A DNA stretch of 44,152 nt from Plastoroseomonas sp036499545 (lineage in GTDB: Bacteria > Pseudomonadota > Alphaproteobacteria > Acetobacterales > Acetobacteraceae): positions 1 through 44,152 of the forward strand of contig DASYDR010000104.1 of NCBI GenBank assembly GCA_036499545.1, read 5' to 3'. The notes beneath the pieces were generated by a model, which saw only the letters and a program-made list of their open reading frames with translations, had not been told where the DNA came from and did no database searches. This document shows, piece after piece, positions 7,551 to 15,647 of this stretch. Position numbers and translations under genes: made by a program. Numbering within the stretch: position 1 is the stretch's first letter; the number at the start of each line of letters is the position of its first letter.

Positions 7551-8912
7551 ATGTCAGAATTCACCAGCGACGCCGAAACTGCCGATCGCGCCGCCGCCCT
7601 GGCGCGGGAGTTCGCGCCGGAGCTGGGTGCGGTGCTGTTCACCCATTATCCGGATGCCGACACCCTCGACATGCTGCGTCCCGGCGGCGCCGGGTTCCAC
7701 ACCATCGCCGCGGCGAACAAGGCCGCCGCCGCCGCCCTGGCGGCGCTCGGCGTACAGGTCTTCGTCCAGGTCGCCGACCGGGCCGCTTTCCGCCGCTGGA
7801 TGGATGGCCGCGCCGACACGGCGGACAACCGGCTCGCCTGGCGCGACCGGGAGCGACTGTTGCGGGGGCCGGCGGCGCTGGAAGCGCTCGGCGTGGACCC
7901 CAAACTCGCCCGGCCGCGCCCCAAGCCCGGCAAGGGCAGCGGCACGCCCGCCGACCGGCTGGTGCGGGCCTTCGCGGAGGAAGGCGATCCCGATTTCGAG
8001 GATCTGGCGCTCGAGCTGATCGAAGGCGGCCGCGACGGCGTGCTGGAGGTCGCCACGCGCAAGGTGGCCGACCGCTACGGCGAGGATGCCGTCGCCGACT
8101 TCACCGCCGATTTGCTGCTGTTCGCCGAAGCGGCCGATATCGGTCCCGCCGGCTGGGCGGAACTGGTGGCGCTGCCGGTGGCGCTGCCGCCCGGCGCGCT
8201 GCCGGATGCTGCCGCCCTTGGCCTGAGCCTCATCGGCTCCGGCGTGTTGCCGGAGACGCTGGAGGTCCGCTTCCTGCCCGCCTGGCGCGCGCCGCAGGCA
8301 CTGGCCGCGCTGTCGCCCATCGCGCTCCGCCGCGTGCTGGTGCAGATGGTGGCGGGGCAGGACCCCGCGGATCTGCCGCCGGCCGCGCCGGACAGCCTGG
8401 CCGAGGACAGCTTCGGCGTGCTGCTCGGCCTGCAGATCGACTGGCAGATCCCGCTTTGGGAAGAGATCGCCGCGAACGGGCTGCCGGAAGAGCCCGAGGA
8501 TGACGGCGAGGACGACACCACGCCCGAGGAGGATGAGCGCGCGACACTGTTCGACCGCTGGCGTTCGGCCGTCTTCGAGAGTGGCGATGGCTGCGTGCCG
8601 CTGGCCCTGGTATCGGCGTCGGAAGTCGATGCGGAAATCGCCGCCTTCCTGGAAGAAGCGCGGGAGCAGGCCGGTGGCCTCGAAGAGATCCGCGAATTCG
8701 TCGCCGTCGCCCGGCAGGAAGCCGCCGGCGAGGAGGTTGTCTGCCGGCTGGAGATCCTGGGCGATGGGCTGGAACTGTCGCTCTACACGCGCCAGGGCCG
8801 TTTCCTGGACAGCCTGACCCTGGGCGCGGATCAGCTCCCCGTGAAGCCGGAGGAGATGCCGCGCCTGATCGAGGCCTTCGTCCCGATCGTGAAGGACACG
8901 CCCGGCGTCTGA
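7551..8912 (+). CDS. Large acidic hypothetical protein
   Basis: 453 residues from the ATG at 7551; upstream in-frame codons are not supported. No signal peptide or membrane helix is visible, so it should be cytoplasmic. I do not recognise a family. Residues about 20-80 look like an alpha/beta segment (LGAVLFTHYPDADTLDMLRP, then VQVFVQVADRAAF). A middle region is mostly helical. A very acidic linker (EEPEDDGEDDTTPEEDE) lies near residues 313-330. A C-terminal beta-rich stretch (VCRLEILGDGLELSLYTRQG) resembles a small sheet domain. Codon usage matches its neighbours. It is followed by a strong terminator and appears monocistronic. Confidence 0.75.
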   Translation: MSEFTSDAETADRAAALAREFAPELGAVLFTHYPDADTLDMLRPGGAGFHTIAAANKAAAAALAALGVQVFVQVADRAAFRRWMDGRADTADNRLAWRDRERLLRGPAALEALGVDPKLARPRPKPGKGSGTPADRLVRAFAEEGDPDFEDLALELIEGGRDGVLEVATRKVADRYGEDAVADFTADLLLFAEAADIGPAGWAELVALPVALPPGALPDAAALGLSLIGSGVLPETLEVRFLPAWRAPQALAALSPIALRRVLVQMVAGQDPADLPPAAPDSLAEDSFGVLLGLQIDWQIPLWEEIAANGLPEEPEDDGEDDTTPEEDERATLFDRWRSAVFESGDGCVPLALVSASEVDAEIAAFLEEAREQAGGLEEIREFVAVARQEAAGEEVVCRLEILGDGLELSLYTRQGRFLDSLTLGADQLPVKPEEMPRLIEAFVPIVKDTPGV

Positions 8913-8932
8913 ACGGCCACCGGCCGGCACGG

Positions 8933-8967
8933 AAAAGGGCGGGCCCTTGCGGGACCCGCCCTTTTTT
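8933..8967 (+). terminator. Rho-independent terminator
   Basis: AAAAGGGCGGG (8933-8943) pairs with CCCGCCCTTTT (8955-8965), followed by T residues to 8967. It is the only classical stem plus T-tract in the window. It lies 20 bases after the stop of the 453-residue gene. The A-tract on the other side means it could also end transcription of the small minus-strand gene that stops at 8988. Confidence 0.85.
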
Positions 8968-8987
8968 CTACCGCGTGCGAACCGCGC

Positions 8988-9164
8988 TCAGCTGCCGCTC
9001 CCGGCGTCGTAGGGTGCGGAAAGCTGGCTGATGAGGACCGAGTCCGAGGAACCCGCAAGCTGAACGCGGGTCGCCGGCGCCTCATCCACGATATCGGCAG
9101 CCATCGCGCTGCCTGCTAGACCCATGATCGAAGCCATGACCAAGGCCATCAGAACGGGTTTCAT
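8988..9164 (-). CDS. Small exported hypothetical protein
   Basis: 58 residues from the ATG at 9164, preceded by GGAAAG. Residues 1-22 form a signal peptide (MKPVLMALVMASIMGLAGSAMA) with an AMA cleavage site, leaving a mature peptide of about 36 residues rich in Ser, Asp and Ala and without cysteine. The layout closely matches the small gene just upstream (9263-9409): same strand, same type of signal peptide ending in AMA, short polar mature part. The two may be diverged paralogues. No family is recognised. The mature product is too short to predict a role. Confidence 0.6.
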   Translation of the reverse strand: MKPVLMALVMASIMGLAGSAMAADIVDEAPATRVQLAGSSDSVLISQLSAPYDAGSGS

Positions 9165-9262
9165 AACACGATCGTCTTTCCATAGCGCACGGCCCATCAT
9201 CGGCGCCATGCCTGGGCGTCCCTGCACGGGCCCGCCGAGATATCGAACCTGGTATTCGACGA

Positions 9263-9409
9263 TTACTGGCCGTTATCCTGGTTATACTGCAGCGACTGCT
9301 GCTTGATGAACGAACCGTCGGAGCTGGGCACCGCGGTATTGGCCATGGCTATATTGGCCAGACCGAGGGTGGAGGCGGCCAGCAGGGTCGCAATCAGAAG
9401 GCGCTTCAT
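9263..9409 (-). CDS. Small exported hypothetical protein
   Basis: 48 residues starting at the ATG at 9409, supported by AAAGGA eight bases upstream. The signal peptide (MKRLLIATLLAASTLGLANIAMA) ends in AMA near residue 23. The mature part of about 25 residues is polar and glutamine/asparagine-rich (FIKQQSLQYNQDNGQ). It lies about 100 bases upstream of a second gene of the same design on the same strand, so they could be cotranscribed. Unknown function; candidate periplasmic or secreted peptide. Confidence 0.6.
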   Translation of the reverse strand: MKRLLIATLLAASTLGLANIAMANTAVPSSDGSFIKQQSLQYNQDNGQ

Positions 9410-9466
9410 GACACTCATCCTTTCGAAGGGTGCTGCCTTATCGGGGTCATGCACCAGGACGGCCAT

Positions 9467-9779
9467 TCGGTGAGTTAAGTCCAGGCCCTCTCCCGGCGCC
9501 GTCCAAAGCGGGCTCGTCAGGAATGCGGGCAGTACAGGGCATCATGTTCGCGGGCCGATGGTCTATCGACTCTCACCTGGACTCGGGTGCGGCTTGCGAA
9601 GCGAAATGAAACCTGGATCTGAGGACTTAACGTCGCTGATGGTCAATTCACCACCGACTGTCGTCGGCTTCGGTGTGAGGGAGGTATGGCACTTTCATAT
9701 TTCCGACGCAAATCAGCACAGGCATGCGCCATGAGCATATCGATCGGGTCCTGCATGTGAATGGACTGAACCGACCAGT
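9467..9779. other. Intergenic region, no gene seen
   Basis: About 310 bases, lower in GC than the surroundings, with no convincing coding frame. It holds a 9-bp inverted repeat, GTTAAGTCC at 9474-9482 and GGACTTAAC at 9623-9631, and small hairpins such as CACCGA...TCGGTG near 9652-9675. It probably contains the promoter of the two small exported proteins. A small RNA cannot be excluded. Confidence 0.4.
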
Positions 9780-10439
9780 TCATTCATGGGATTGCCCGTC
9801 GCGCCGGATGATGGCCGCGACCCGTTGCCCGGTCGCGCGGACATGGGCCGTCATCAGCGCGGCGGCGGCTTCCGCCTCTCCCGCGGCGCAGAACGCCAGC
9901 AATTGCCGGTGCTCGGCCTGGGACCGCTCGGCATTGCCATCCTGTTCCCAGGTCAGCCGCAGGTAGCGGCCGAGGTTGAGGCGCGCGGTATCGACCGCCC
10001 GCAGGAAGAAGGGGCGCTCCGCCCGCGCATGGAGGATGGCGTGGAAGCCGGCGTTGAGGGCGACGATCTGGTCGAGCTCCGTCGCCCGCTCAAGCGCATC
10101 GAGGGCGGCCTCCGCCCGGGCCAGATCGGCCCGCGACAGGTTCGGCACGGCGAGCCGCGTCAACTGCCCCTCCAGCAGGCCGCGATACTCCGCCAGTTCC
10201 AGCGCCTCCGCCTCGGACAGGGCCGAGACGGTGGTCCCGCGATGCAGGCGGCTGGCGGCGAGGCCTTCGCAGACCAGGAGGGTAAGCGCCTCCCGCACCG
10301 GCACATGGCTCACGCCGAGTTGCGCCGCGATGTGGTCCTGCCGAAGGGGCGCGCCTGGCCGCAACCGGCCGCGCCCGATGTCGGCGCGCAACGCCTCATG
10401 GACGGCGGCGGTCGCCGTTTTTCCCGTCGTGTCAGCCAT
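9780..10439 (-). CDS. GntR-family regulator (FadR/FCD type)
   Basis: 219 residues. The N-terminal winged helix-turn-helix covers about residues 8-75, with the typical PLRQDHIAAQLGVSHVPVREAL recognition unit split over residues 31-51. The rest is an all-helical FCD-like domain (LAEYRGLLEGQLTRLA; LNAGFHAILHARAERPF; HRQLLAFCAAGEAEAA) that usually binds a carboxylic acid and a metal. It probably represses itself and the divergent permease gene at 10551; the 111-base gap has AT-rich direct repeats that could be the operator. A TATAAT lies on the minus strand at 10485-10480, about 41 bases before the ATG. The ligand is not known, but a substrate of the permease is the natural guess. Confidence 0.9.
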   Translation of the reverse strand: MADTTGKTATAAVHEALRADIGRGRLRPGAPLRQDHIAAQLGVSHVPVREALTLLVCEGLAASRLHRGTTVSALSEAEALELAEYRGLLEGQLTRLAVPNLSRADLARAEAALDALERATELDQIVALNAGFHAILHARAERPFFLRAVDTARLNLGRYLRLTWEQDGNAERSQAEHRQLLAFCAAGEAEAAAALMTAHVRATGQRVAAIIRRDGQSHE

Positions 10440-10479
10440 TCGCACCGGTCTCCGCAGCCGCCTGTCGGCATTGTGCCAG

Positions 10480-10511
10480 ATTATATATGATAAATTGACA
10501 TTGCATATGAT
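10480..10511. promoter_or_regulatory. Divergent promoter and candidate GntR operator
   Basis: An AT-rich island between the GntR regulator and the permease. ATATGAT occurs at 10485-10491 and again at 10505-10511, exactly 20 bp apart, two turns of the helix. TTAT...ATAA (10481-10493) makes a small inverted repeat. TATAAT on the minus strand (10485-10480) and TATGAT on the plus strand (10506-10511) are possible -10 elements. Binding by the GntR protein is inference from the arrangement. Confidence 0.5.
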
Positions 10512-10550
10512 CTCCTTCTTGAAGGGGAGCCCAGCTTCGGATCCACAGGA

Positions 10551-11954
10551 ATGCGCCCCTTCTCCAGCCCGCTGCCCCGCATGGCCATCCCTTGGCGTCC
10601 GGTCGCCACGGGCGGGCTCGGCCTGTTGGCGATCGCGGCGCTGGCCGCCCTGCTGTTCGCGCTCGGCCTCCGCGGTGACCGGCTGGCCGTGGTGGTGATC
10701 GTCGGGCTGTGCCTCTGGTGCTGGGCAACGGCATGGCTGCCCGATCTGCTGGTCTCGCTGCTGCTGTTCTTCCTGCTGGGGACCTGCACGACGCTGGGGC
10801 CAGGGGTGATCTTTTCCGGCTTCGCCTCGGGTGCCTTCTGGCTGGTGTTCAGCGGCGCGGTCCTGGGGTTGGCGCTCACCGCGACCGGGCTGGGCGATCG
10901 GGTCGCGGCCAGCCTGGTGGCCCGATGCGGCGCTTCCTATCCAAGGGCGCTCGCGGGTTTCGTGGCTATCGCCTTCCTGCTTTCCGCCATCATGCCGTCC
11001 ACGCTCGGGCGCATCGCCATCCTGGTGCCGATCGTGCTGCGCTTCGCCGACTGGGTCGGGCTGGCGGCGGGGCGGCCGGGGCGCAGCGGGCTCGTGCTGG
11101 CGACCGCCCTGGCGAGTTGTGAGCTGTCCTCGGCGATCCTGCCCGCGAACCTGCCGAACCTGGTCATGGCCGGCAGTGCCGAGGCGATCCTCGGCCTGCG
11201 CCTGTCCTATCCCGACTACGCCATGCTGCTGCTGCCCGCGCTGGTCGTCCTGCGCGGGGCCTTGCTGGTCGGCGCCGGGCTGCTGCTGTTCCCGGACCGG
11301 CCGGAACCGCTCCCGGACCCTTCGCCGGCGGCGCGCCTGTCGCCATCGGAAATCAGGCTCCTGGCGCTCCTCGCCGGCACGCTCCTGCTCTGGCTGGCCG
11401 AACCATGGCATGGGGTTGCCGCGGGCTGGGTCGGGCTCGGTGCCGCGATCCTCTGCCTCGGTCCCGCCCGGCTGGTCGCGACCGAACAATTCCTGCGAAG
11501 CGTCAAGCTGCAGCCGCTCTGGTTCGTGGCGGCGATCGTCGGGCTGACGGCGGCGGTGGATCAGTCCGGCCTCGCGGCCGAACTGGGGCCATGGCTGCGG
11601 CACATCGACATCGCGGCGCTGCCGCCCTTTATCGCCTATGCCGCGCTGGTGGTGCTCTCCATCGGCCTGACCTTCGCAGTCACCTCGAACGCGGCTCCGG
11701 CGCTGTACACGCCCCTGGTACCGCAACTCGCCGCCGCCAGCGGGTTGGCGGTGAAGCCGGTGCTGCTCGCCCAGGCCATCGGCTTCTCGACCATTGCGCT
11801 GCCCTACCAGGCGCCGCCGCTGGTGCTGGCCATGGCGCTGGCGGGCATCGGCCTGCGCGATGGCAGCCGCTACTGCCTGCTGGTGGCCGGTCTTTCCCTG
11901 GTCAGCGTCGTGCCGCTGAATTTCGCCTGGTGGCGCCTGCTGGGGATCGTCTGA
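10551..11954 (+). CDS. SLC13/DASS-type anion permease
   Basis: 467 residues with about eleven hydrophobic segments. Motifs LLSAIMPSTLGRIAILVPI (first half) and FAVTSNAAPALYTPLVPQLA (second half) match the paired substrate/sodium-binding loops of the divalent anion:sodium symporter (DASS, SLC13) or related CitMHS-type carriers. It should move a di- or tricarboxylate or sulfate-like anion across the inner membrane. The ATG at 10551 has AGGA immediately before it and a stronger GAAGGGGAG about 21 bases upstream; an ATG at 10581 is an alternative. Divergent from its probable GntR regulator. Substrate not determinable. Confidence 0.8.
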   Translation: MRPFSSPLPRMAIPWRPVATGGLGLLAIAALAALLFALGLRGDRLAVVVIVGLCLWCWATAWLPDLLVSLLLFFLLGTCTTLGPGVIFSGFASGAFWLVFSGAVLGLALTATGLGDRVAASLVARCGASYPRALAGFVAIAFLLSAIMPSTLGRIAILVPIVLRFADWVGLAAGRPGRSGLVLATALASCELSSAILPANLPNLVMAGSAEAILGLRLSYPDYAMLLLPALVVLRGALLVGAGLLLFPDRPEPLPDPSPAARLSPSEIRLLALLAGTLLLWLAEPWHGVAAGWVGLGAAILCLGPARLVATEQFLRSVKLQPLWFVAAIVGLTAAVDQSGLAAELGPWLRHIDIAALPPFIAYAALVVLSIGLTFAVTSNAAPALYTPLVPQLAAASGLAVKPVLLAQAIGFSTIALPYQAPPLVLAMALAGIGLRDGSRYCLLVAGLSLVSVVPLNFAWWRLLGIV

Positions 11955-12050
11955 GTGGGACACGCCTGTACCAGGCAGGGGCTGGCGCGCCGCCGCCATT
12001 GCGAACAAAACGGGAAACTGAGACACTCGCCGCTTCCAGATCCGAATCCG

Positions 12051-14120
12051 ATGATGGCCGCCCCCTATCTCGAGACGCTCAACCCGGAACAGCGGCGCGC
12101 GGTCGAGCATGGCATCACCGATGGTGCGCCCGCGTCGCCGCCGTTGCTGGTCATCGCCGGCGCGGGGTCGGGGAAGACGAACACCCTGGCGCACCGGGTC
12201 GCCCATCTCGTCATCCATGGCGCCGACCCGCGGCGCATCCTGCTGATGAGTTTCTCGCGCCGCGCGGCGGCGGATCTCGGCCGTCGCGCCGCGCGGATCT
12301 GTGCCCAGCTTCCGGGTGCCGATGCCGGGCTGATGGCCGCGGGCCTGCCCTGGGCCGGGACATTCCACGCCATCGGTGCGCGCCTGCTGCGGGCCTATGC
12401 CGGCCAGATCGGGATCCAGCCGGATTTCTCCATCCATGACCGCGAGGATTCCGCGGATCTGATGAACCTGGTCCGCCATGAGCGTGGCCTGTCGAAGACG
12501 GACAGCCGCTTCCCGACCAAGGCCACCTGCCTCGAGATCTATTCCCGGGCCGTGAACGGCGGGGCACCGTTGGCCGAGGTGCTGCGCGATGTCTTCCCCT
12601 GGTGTGCCCACTGGGAAGACGAGCTGCGCGCGCTTTTCGCCGCCTATGTGGAGGCGAAGCAGACGCAGGGCGTGCTCGATTACGACGACCTGCTGCTCTA
12701 CTGGGCGCAGATGCAGGCCGATCCTGGCCTCGCCGCGGATGTCGGCGGCCGCTTCGATCATGTGCTGGTCGACGAGTACCAGGATACCAACCGCCTGCAG
12801 GCCGCCATCCTGATGACCATGAAGCCTTCCGGCGCCGGGCTGACCGTGGTCGGCGACGATGCCCAGTCCATCTACGCCTTCCGCGCCGCGACGGTGCGGA
12901 ACATCCTGGATTTTCCGGCGGGTTTCGATCCGCCCGCCGCGGTCATCACGCTCGACCGCAACTACCGTTCGACACAGCCGATCCTCGCCGCCGCGAATGC
13001 CGTCATCGGCCTGGCGAAGGAGCGGTTCACCAAGAATCTCTGGACCGACCGCGAGGCCACCCAGCGGCCGGAACTCGTCAGCCTGCGTGACGAGATGGAG
13101 CAGGCGCGCTTCGTCGCGACGAAAGTGCTGGAGCATCGCGAGGCAGGTGCCACGCTGAAACAGCAGGCGGTGCTGTTCCGGACCTCCAGCCACAGCGCGA
13201 TGCTGGAGGTCGAGCTGACGCGGCGCCGGATTCCCTTCGTGAAGTTCGGTGGCCTCAGGTTCCTGGACAGCGCGCATGTCAAGGATCTGCTCGCGCTGCT
13301 GCGCTTCGCGCAGAACCCGCGGGATGTCGTGGCCGGCTTCCGCGTCATGCTGCTGGTATCTGGCGCCGGTCCCGCGACCGTGCGCCGCGTGCTGGACAGC
13401 ATGGGTGCCCAGCCGCGCCCGATCCATGCGCTCGGCAAGATGCCGGTACCGCCGCGGCTCGGGGAGGAATGGCGGCAGCTCGTCGCCGTGCTGGCCGAAT
13501 TGCACGGCGGTGCGGCGGGCTGGCCGGCGGAGGTCGAATGCGCGAGGCGCTGGTACGAACCGATCCTCGAACGCGTGCACGAAGACGCACCGACGCGCCT
13601 GGCCGACCTTGTGCAACTCGGGCAGATCGCGGCGGGTTACCCGTCCCGCGAACGCTTCCTGACCGAGCTCACGCTGGATCCACCCGATGCCACCAGTGAT
13701 CAGTCAGGGGTGCCGCTGCTCGACGAGGACTACCTGATCCTCTCGACCATCCATTCGGCGAAGGGGCAGGAATGGCGTTCGGTGTTCCTGCTGAATGCGG
13801 TGGATGGCTGCATGCCGTCCGACCTCGGCACCGGCAATGACGCCGATATCGAGGAGGAGCGGCGCCTGCTCCATGTCGCGATGACGCGGGCCCGGGACAG
13901 CCTGCATCTCCTGCTGCCGCAGCGCTTCTTCACCCATGCGCAGCGCGCGCAGGGCGACCGGCATGTCTATGCGGCGCGGACCCGGTTCATTCCGCGCGAG
14001 ATCCTCGACCACTTCGATTTCGTAAGCTGGCCCGGCGCGCCGATGGGTGCACGGCCGGCCGCGGCCGCGACCGGCCTGCGCATGGATGTCGCGGCTCAGA
14101 TGCGCGGGATGTGGCGGTGA
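12051..14120 (+). CDS. UvrD/Rep-family ATP-dependent DNA helicase
   Basis: 689 residues, superfamily 1A 3'-5' helicase. Walker A AGAGSGKT is near residue 40. Walker B VDEYQDTN is near 240, followed by motif III GDDAQSIYAFRAA. Motif IV LDRNYRST lies near 300, motif V STIHSAKGQEW near 564 and motif VI VAMTRARDSLHLLLP near 609. It uses ATP to unwind DNA during repair or to clear recombinase and proteins from DNA. No Tudor-like C-terminal tail is seen, so it is probably an accessory UvrD paralogue. A GTG at 11955 would add 32 unlikely residues; the ATG at 12051 (or 12054) precedes the domain. Its stop overlaps the start of the next gene. Confidence 0.92.
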   Translation: MMAAPYLETLNPEQRRAVEHGITDGAPASPPLLVIAGAGSGKTNTLAHRVAHLVIHGADPRRILLMSFSRRAAADLGRRAARICAQLPGADAGLMAAGLPWAGTFHAIGARLLRAYAGQIGIQPDFSIHDREDSADLMNLVRHERGLSKTDSRFPTKATCLEIYSRAVNGGAPLAEVLRDVFPWCAHWEDELRALFAAYVEAKQTQGVLDYDDLLLYWAQMQADPGLAADVGGRFDHVLVDEYQDTNRLQAAILMTMKPSGAGLTVVGDDAQSIYAFRAATVRNILDFPAGFDPPAAVITLDRNYRSTQPILAAANAVIGLAKERFTKNLWTDREATQRPELVSLRDEMEQARFVATKVLEHREAGATLKQQAVLFRTSSHSAMLEVELTRRRIPFVKFGGLRFLDSAHVKDLLALLRFAQNPRDVVAGFRVMLLVSGAGPATVRRVLDSMGAQPRPIHALGKMPVPPRLGEEWRQLVAVLAELHGGAAGWPAEVECARRWYEPILERVHEDAPTRLADLVQLGQIAAGYPSRERFLTELTLDPPDATSDQSGVPLLDEDYLILSTIHSAKGQEWRSVFLLNAVDGCMPSDLGTGNDADIEEERRLLHVAMTRARDSLHLLLPQRFFTHAQRAQGDRHVYAARTRFIPREILDHFDFVSWPGAPMGARPAAAATGLRMDVAAQMRGMWR

Positions 14121-14845
14121 GGGACGCATTCCCGCGCCTGGCGCGCGCCTGCGCGCGAGGTTCCCGCATTGCCGTGGGGCTCGGGCTTCTGACGCCGGTG
14201 GCCTGCGGGTTGGCGCCTTCGCGTGACGAACGGCGCCCTTCCTTCGCGCCGGGTCAGCCCGCGGTATCCTGTGATGGCGATCAATCCTGCCGCTTCCTGA
14301 CGCCGGGCGAAATCAGGCTGGCCAGCATCATCTTCGGCAACAGCATCGACTACGCCGCCATCCGCATCTTCAACAGCCCCGGCGGCATCCTGGGCCAGTT
14401 CGCCAACCTCACCGCCTATCGGAACGACATCAGCATCCACGACCCGGCCCGATACGCCCCGGATTTCAGCCAGGAGCCCCCCGCCTTGCGGGAGTTGTTC
14501 CTGCACGAAATGACGCATGTCTGGCAGTACCAGTCCGGCCGAAATTTCGTGCGGGAAACCGCCAGCGACTTCATCCGGCACGGCTTCGACCGCCGGGCCG
14601 TCTACGACTACGCCTTGGATCGGCCGCAGCTGTCCGACTATTCCACGGAGCAGCAGGCCTACATGGTCGCCACCTACTACGCGCGGCGGGTCGACGCGGC
14701 GGATGCGGGGAACGCCGGACGGCGACCCGCCCTATGCGCGCTTGTCCGCGCCCATGAAGCCATTCTGGCGGCAGAGCTGCCGCTGCAGAGATCCCCGGTC
14801 TGCGCCGCGGCCAGCGGCCCCGCGCCGCCGCGGGGCTCGCCTTAG
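14117..14845 (+). CDS. HExxH metallopeptidase-like protein (annotated elsewhere as Vgr/Rhs-related)
   Basis: 242 residues from the GTG at 14117, whose last bases overlap the helicase stop (GTGA). A second GTG at 14111 is possible. The N-terminus is basic then hydrophobic (IAVGLGLLTPVACGL), suggesting export, perhaps as a lipoprotein, though the lipobox is poor. The core motif is LHEMTHVWQYQSGRN with His130, Glu131 and His134, and STEQQAYMVATYY with Glu178 as a candidate third zinc ligand. LTPGEIRLASIIFG and IDYAAIRI upstream resemble a family often named Vgr- or Rhs-related in alphaproteobacterial genomes. A zinc peptidase role is inferred. The tail after residue 195 is Ala/Pro-rich and looks less conserved. 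Confidence 0.7.
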   Translation: MRDAFPRLARACARGSRIAVGLGLLTPVACGLAPSRDERRPSFAPGQPAVSCDGDQSCRFLTPGEIRLASIIFGNSIDYAAIRIFNSPGGILGQFANLTAYRNDISIHDPARYAPDFSQEPPALRELFLHEMTHVWQYQSGRNFVRETASDFIRHGFDRRAVYDYALDRPQLSDYSTEQQAYMVATYYARRVDAADAGNAGRRPALCALVRAHEAILAAELPLQRSPVCAAASGPAPPRGSP

Positions 14846-14847
14846 AA

Positions 14848-14942
14848 CAGGATGCGTTCGCAAGCGCTCACGCATCCTGCTCCAGAGCTTCGTTTGATCG
14901 CGTGATTCACGGTTTTCGGTGATTCCATCTCAACCGATCACG
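14848..14942. repeat. Hairpin and paired repeat between convergent genes
   Basis: CAGGATGCGT (14848-14857) pairs perfectly with ACGCATCCTG (14870-14879), then CTCC follows. TGATCG (14895-14900) pairs with CGATCA (14935-14940), and GTGATTC occurs twice (14902 and 14919). It lies between the HExxH gene stop (14845) and the lipoprotein gene stop (14945). The first hairpin shares its CAGGrTGCG stem and CTGCTCC end with the hairpin at 20907-20938, which suggests one repeat family. It probably acts as a transcription terminator. Confidence 0.5.
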
Positions 14943-14944
14943 TT

Positions 14945-15400
14945 CTAGCCGCGGCGGCCTCCGCCGCGATGGCCGTATCCCGAGCGATAGCCGTAAAAGC
15001 CACGGCGGAACCCGAACGACGCGTAGGAACCGTAGAAGAACGGATAATAGGGGTACGCATAGGGATAGGCGTAGGGGCCGTCATAGACGTGCACCACCGC
15101 GGGCGGCATCTGCAGCGCATTGCCGGCGCTGGTCATGCATTGCGCATAGGCGGCGTCGTAGCGCTGCTGCAGCACGGGCGGGGTACTGCCCACCACAGCC
15201 TGATTGGCCGCCTGGCCGGGCGCGCCATACCCGATCTGCGCCGAGGCGTAGGTGCGGCAATTGCTGTCCTCGGCCTGGAACTGCGCCAGGGTCTTGCCGC
15301 CGGGCGGTGTGCTGAGAACCTGCGGGCCATCGGGCGGAATGACTGCACAGGCCCCGAGGCCGAGAGGGATGAGGAGTGCGAGAACGGCGGCACGGGTCAT
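14945..15400 (-). CDS. Lipoprotein with Gly/Tyr-rich tail
   Basis: 151 residues. A signal sequence with lipobox (LIPLGLGAC) places Cys18 as the acylated residue. The middle segment (LAQFQAEDSNCRTYASAQIG...YDAAYAQCMTSAGN) holds two cysteines that could form a disulfide and is typical of a small envelope protein family common in Acetobacteraceae. The last about 45 residues are dominated by Tyr, Gly, Phe and Arg (YPYAYPYYPF, GYRSGYGHRGGG), a low-complexity, likely disordered tail. Probably outer-membrane attached. Function unknown. It is convergent with the preceding HExxH gene and its start at 15400 has no strong Shine-Dalgarno. Confidence 0.75.
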   Translation of the reverse strand: MTRAAVLALLIPLGLGACAVIPPDGPQVLSTPPGGKTLAQFQAEDSNCRTYASAQIGYGAPGQAANQAVVGSTPPVLQQRYDAAYAQCMTSAGNALQMPPAVVHVYDGPYAYPYAYPYYPFFYGSYASFGFRRGFYGYRSGYGHRGGGRRG

Positions 15401-15647
15401 GGCGTTTCACCATCTGCTGCTGCGTCCCGCGCGATCGGACCACCCGTGTGCAAGGCGCAGAGAACGATATGGATCGTCGGCGCCGCGCCCATTCTGCAGC
15501 CGGTGGCGGGCAGCCCGGCGCGGTGCGCATGTAACCTCGCCCGCGCCGCTCAAGCCTGGGCGATTCCCGTCTTTCCGATTGCGCGCACACAGCCCGAGGC
15601 GTTCCTTTCGATCATCCGGGGCAACACCGGAGACGGAGGAACGCACG

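Noticed and set aside
9780..13616. A 3.8-kb open frame on the minus strand running through the permease and helicase genes
   Set aside because: Only its 3' end (the GntR gene) has a real start and domains. The rest is antisense to a helicase with full motifs and is low-complexity Arg/Gln/Gly, an effect of GC-rich codon use.
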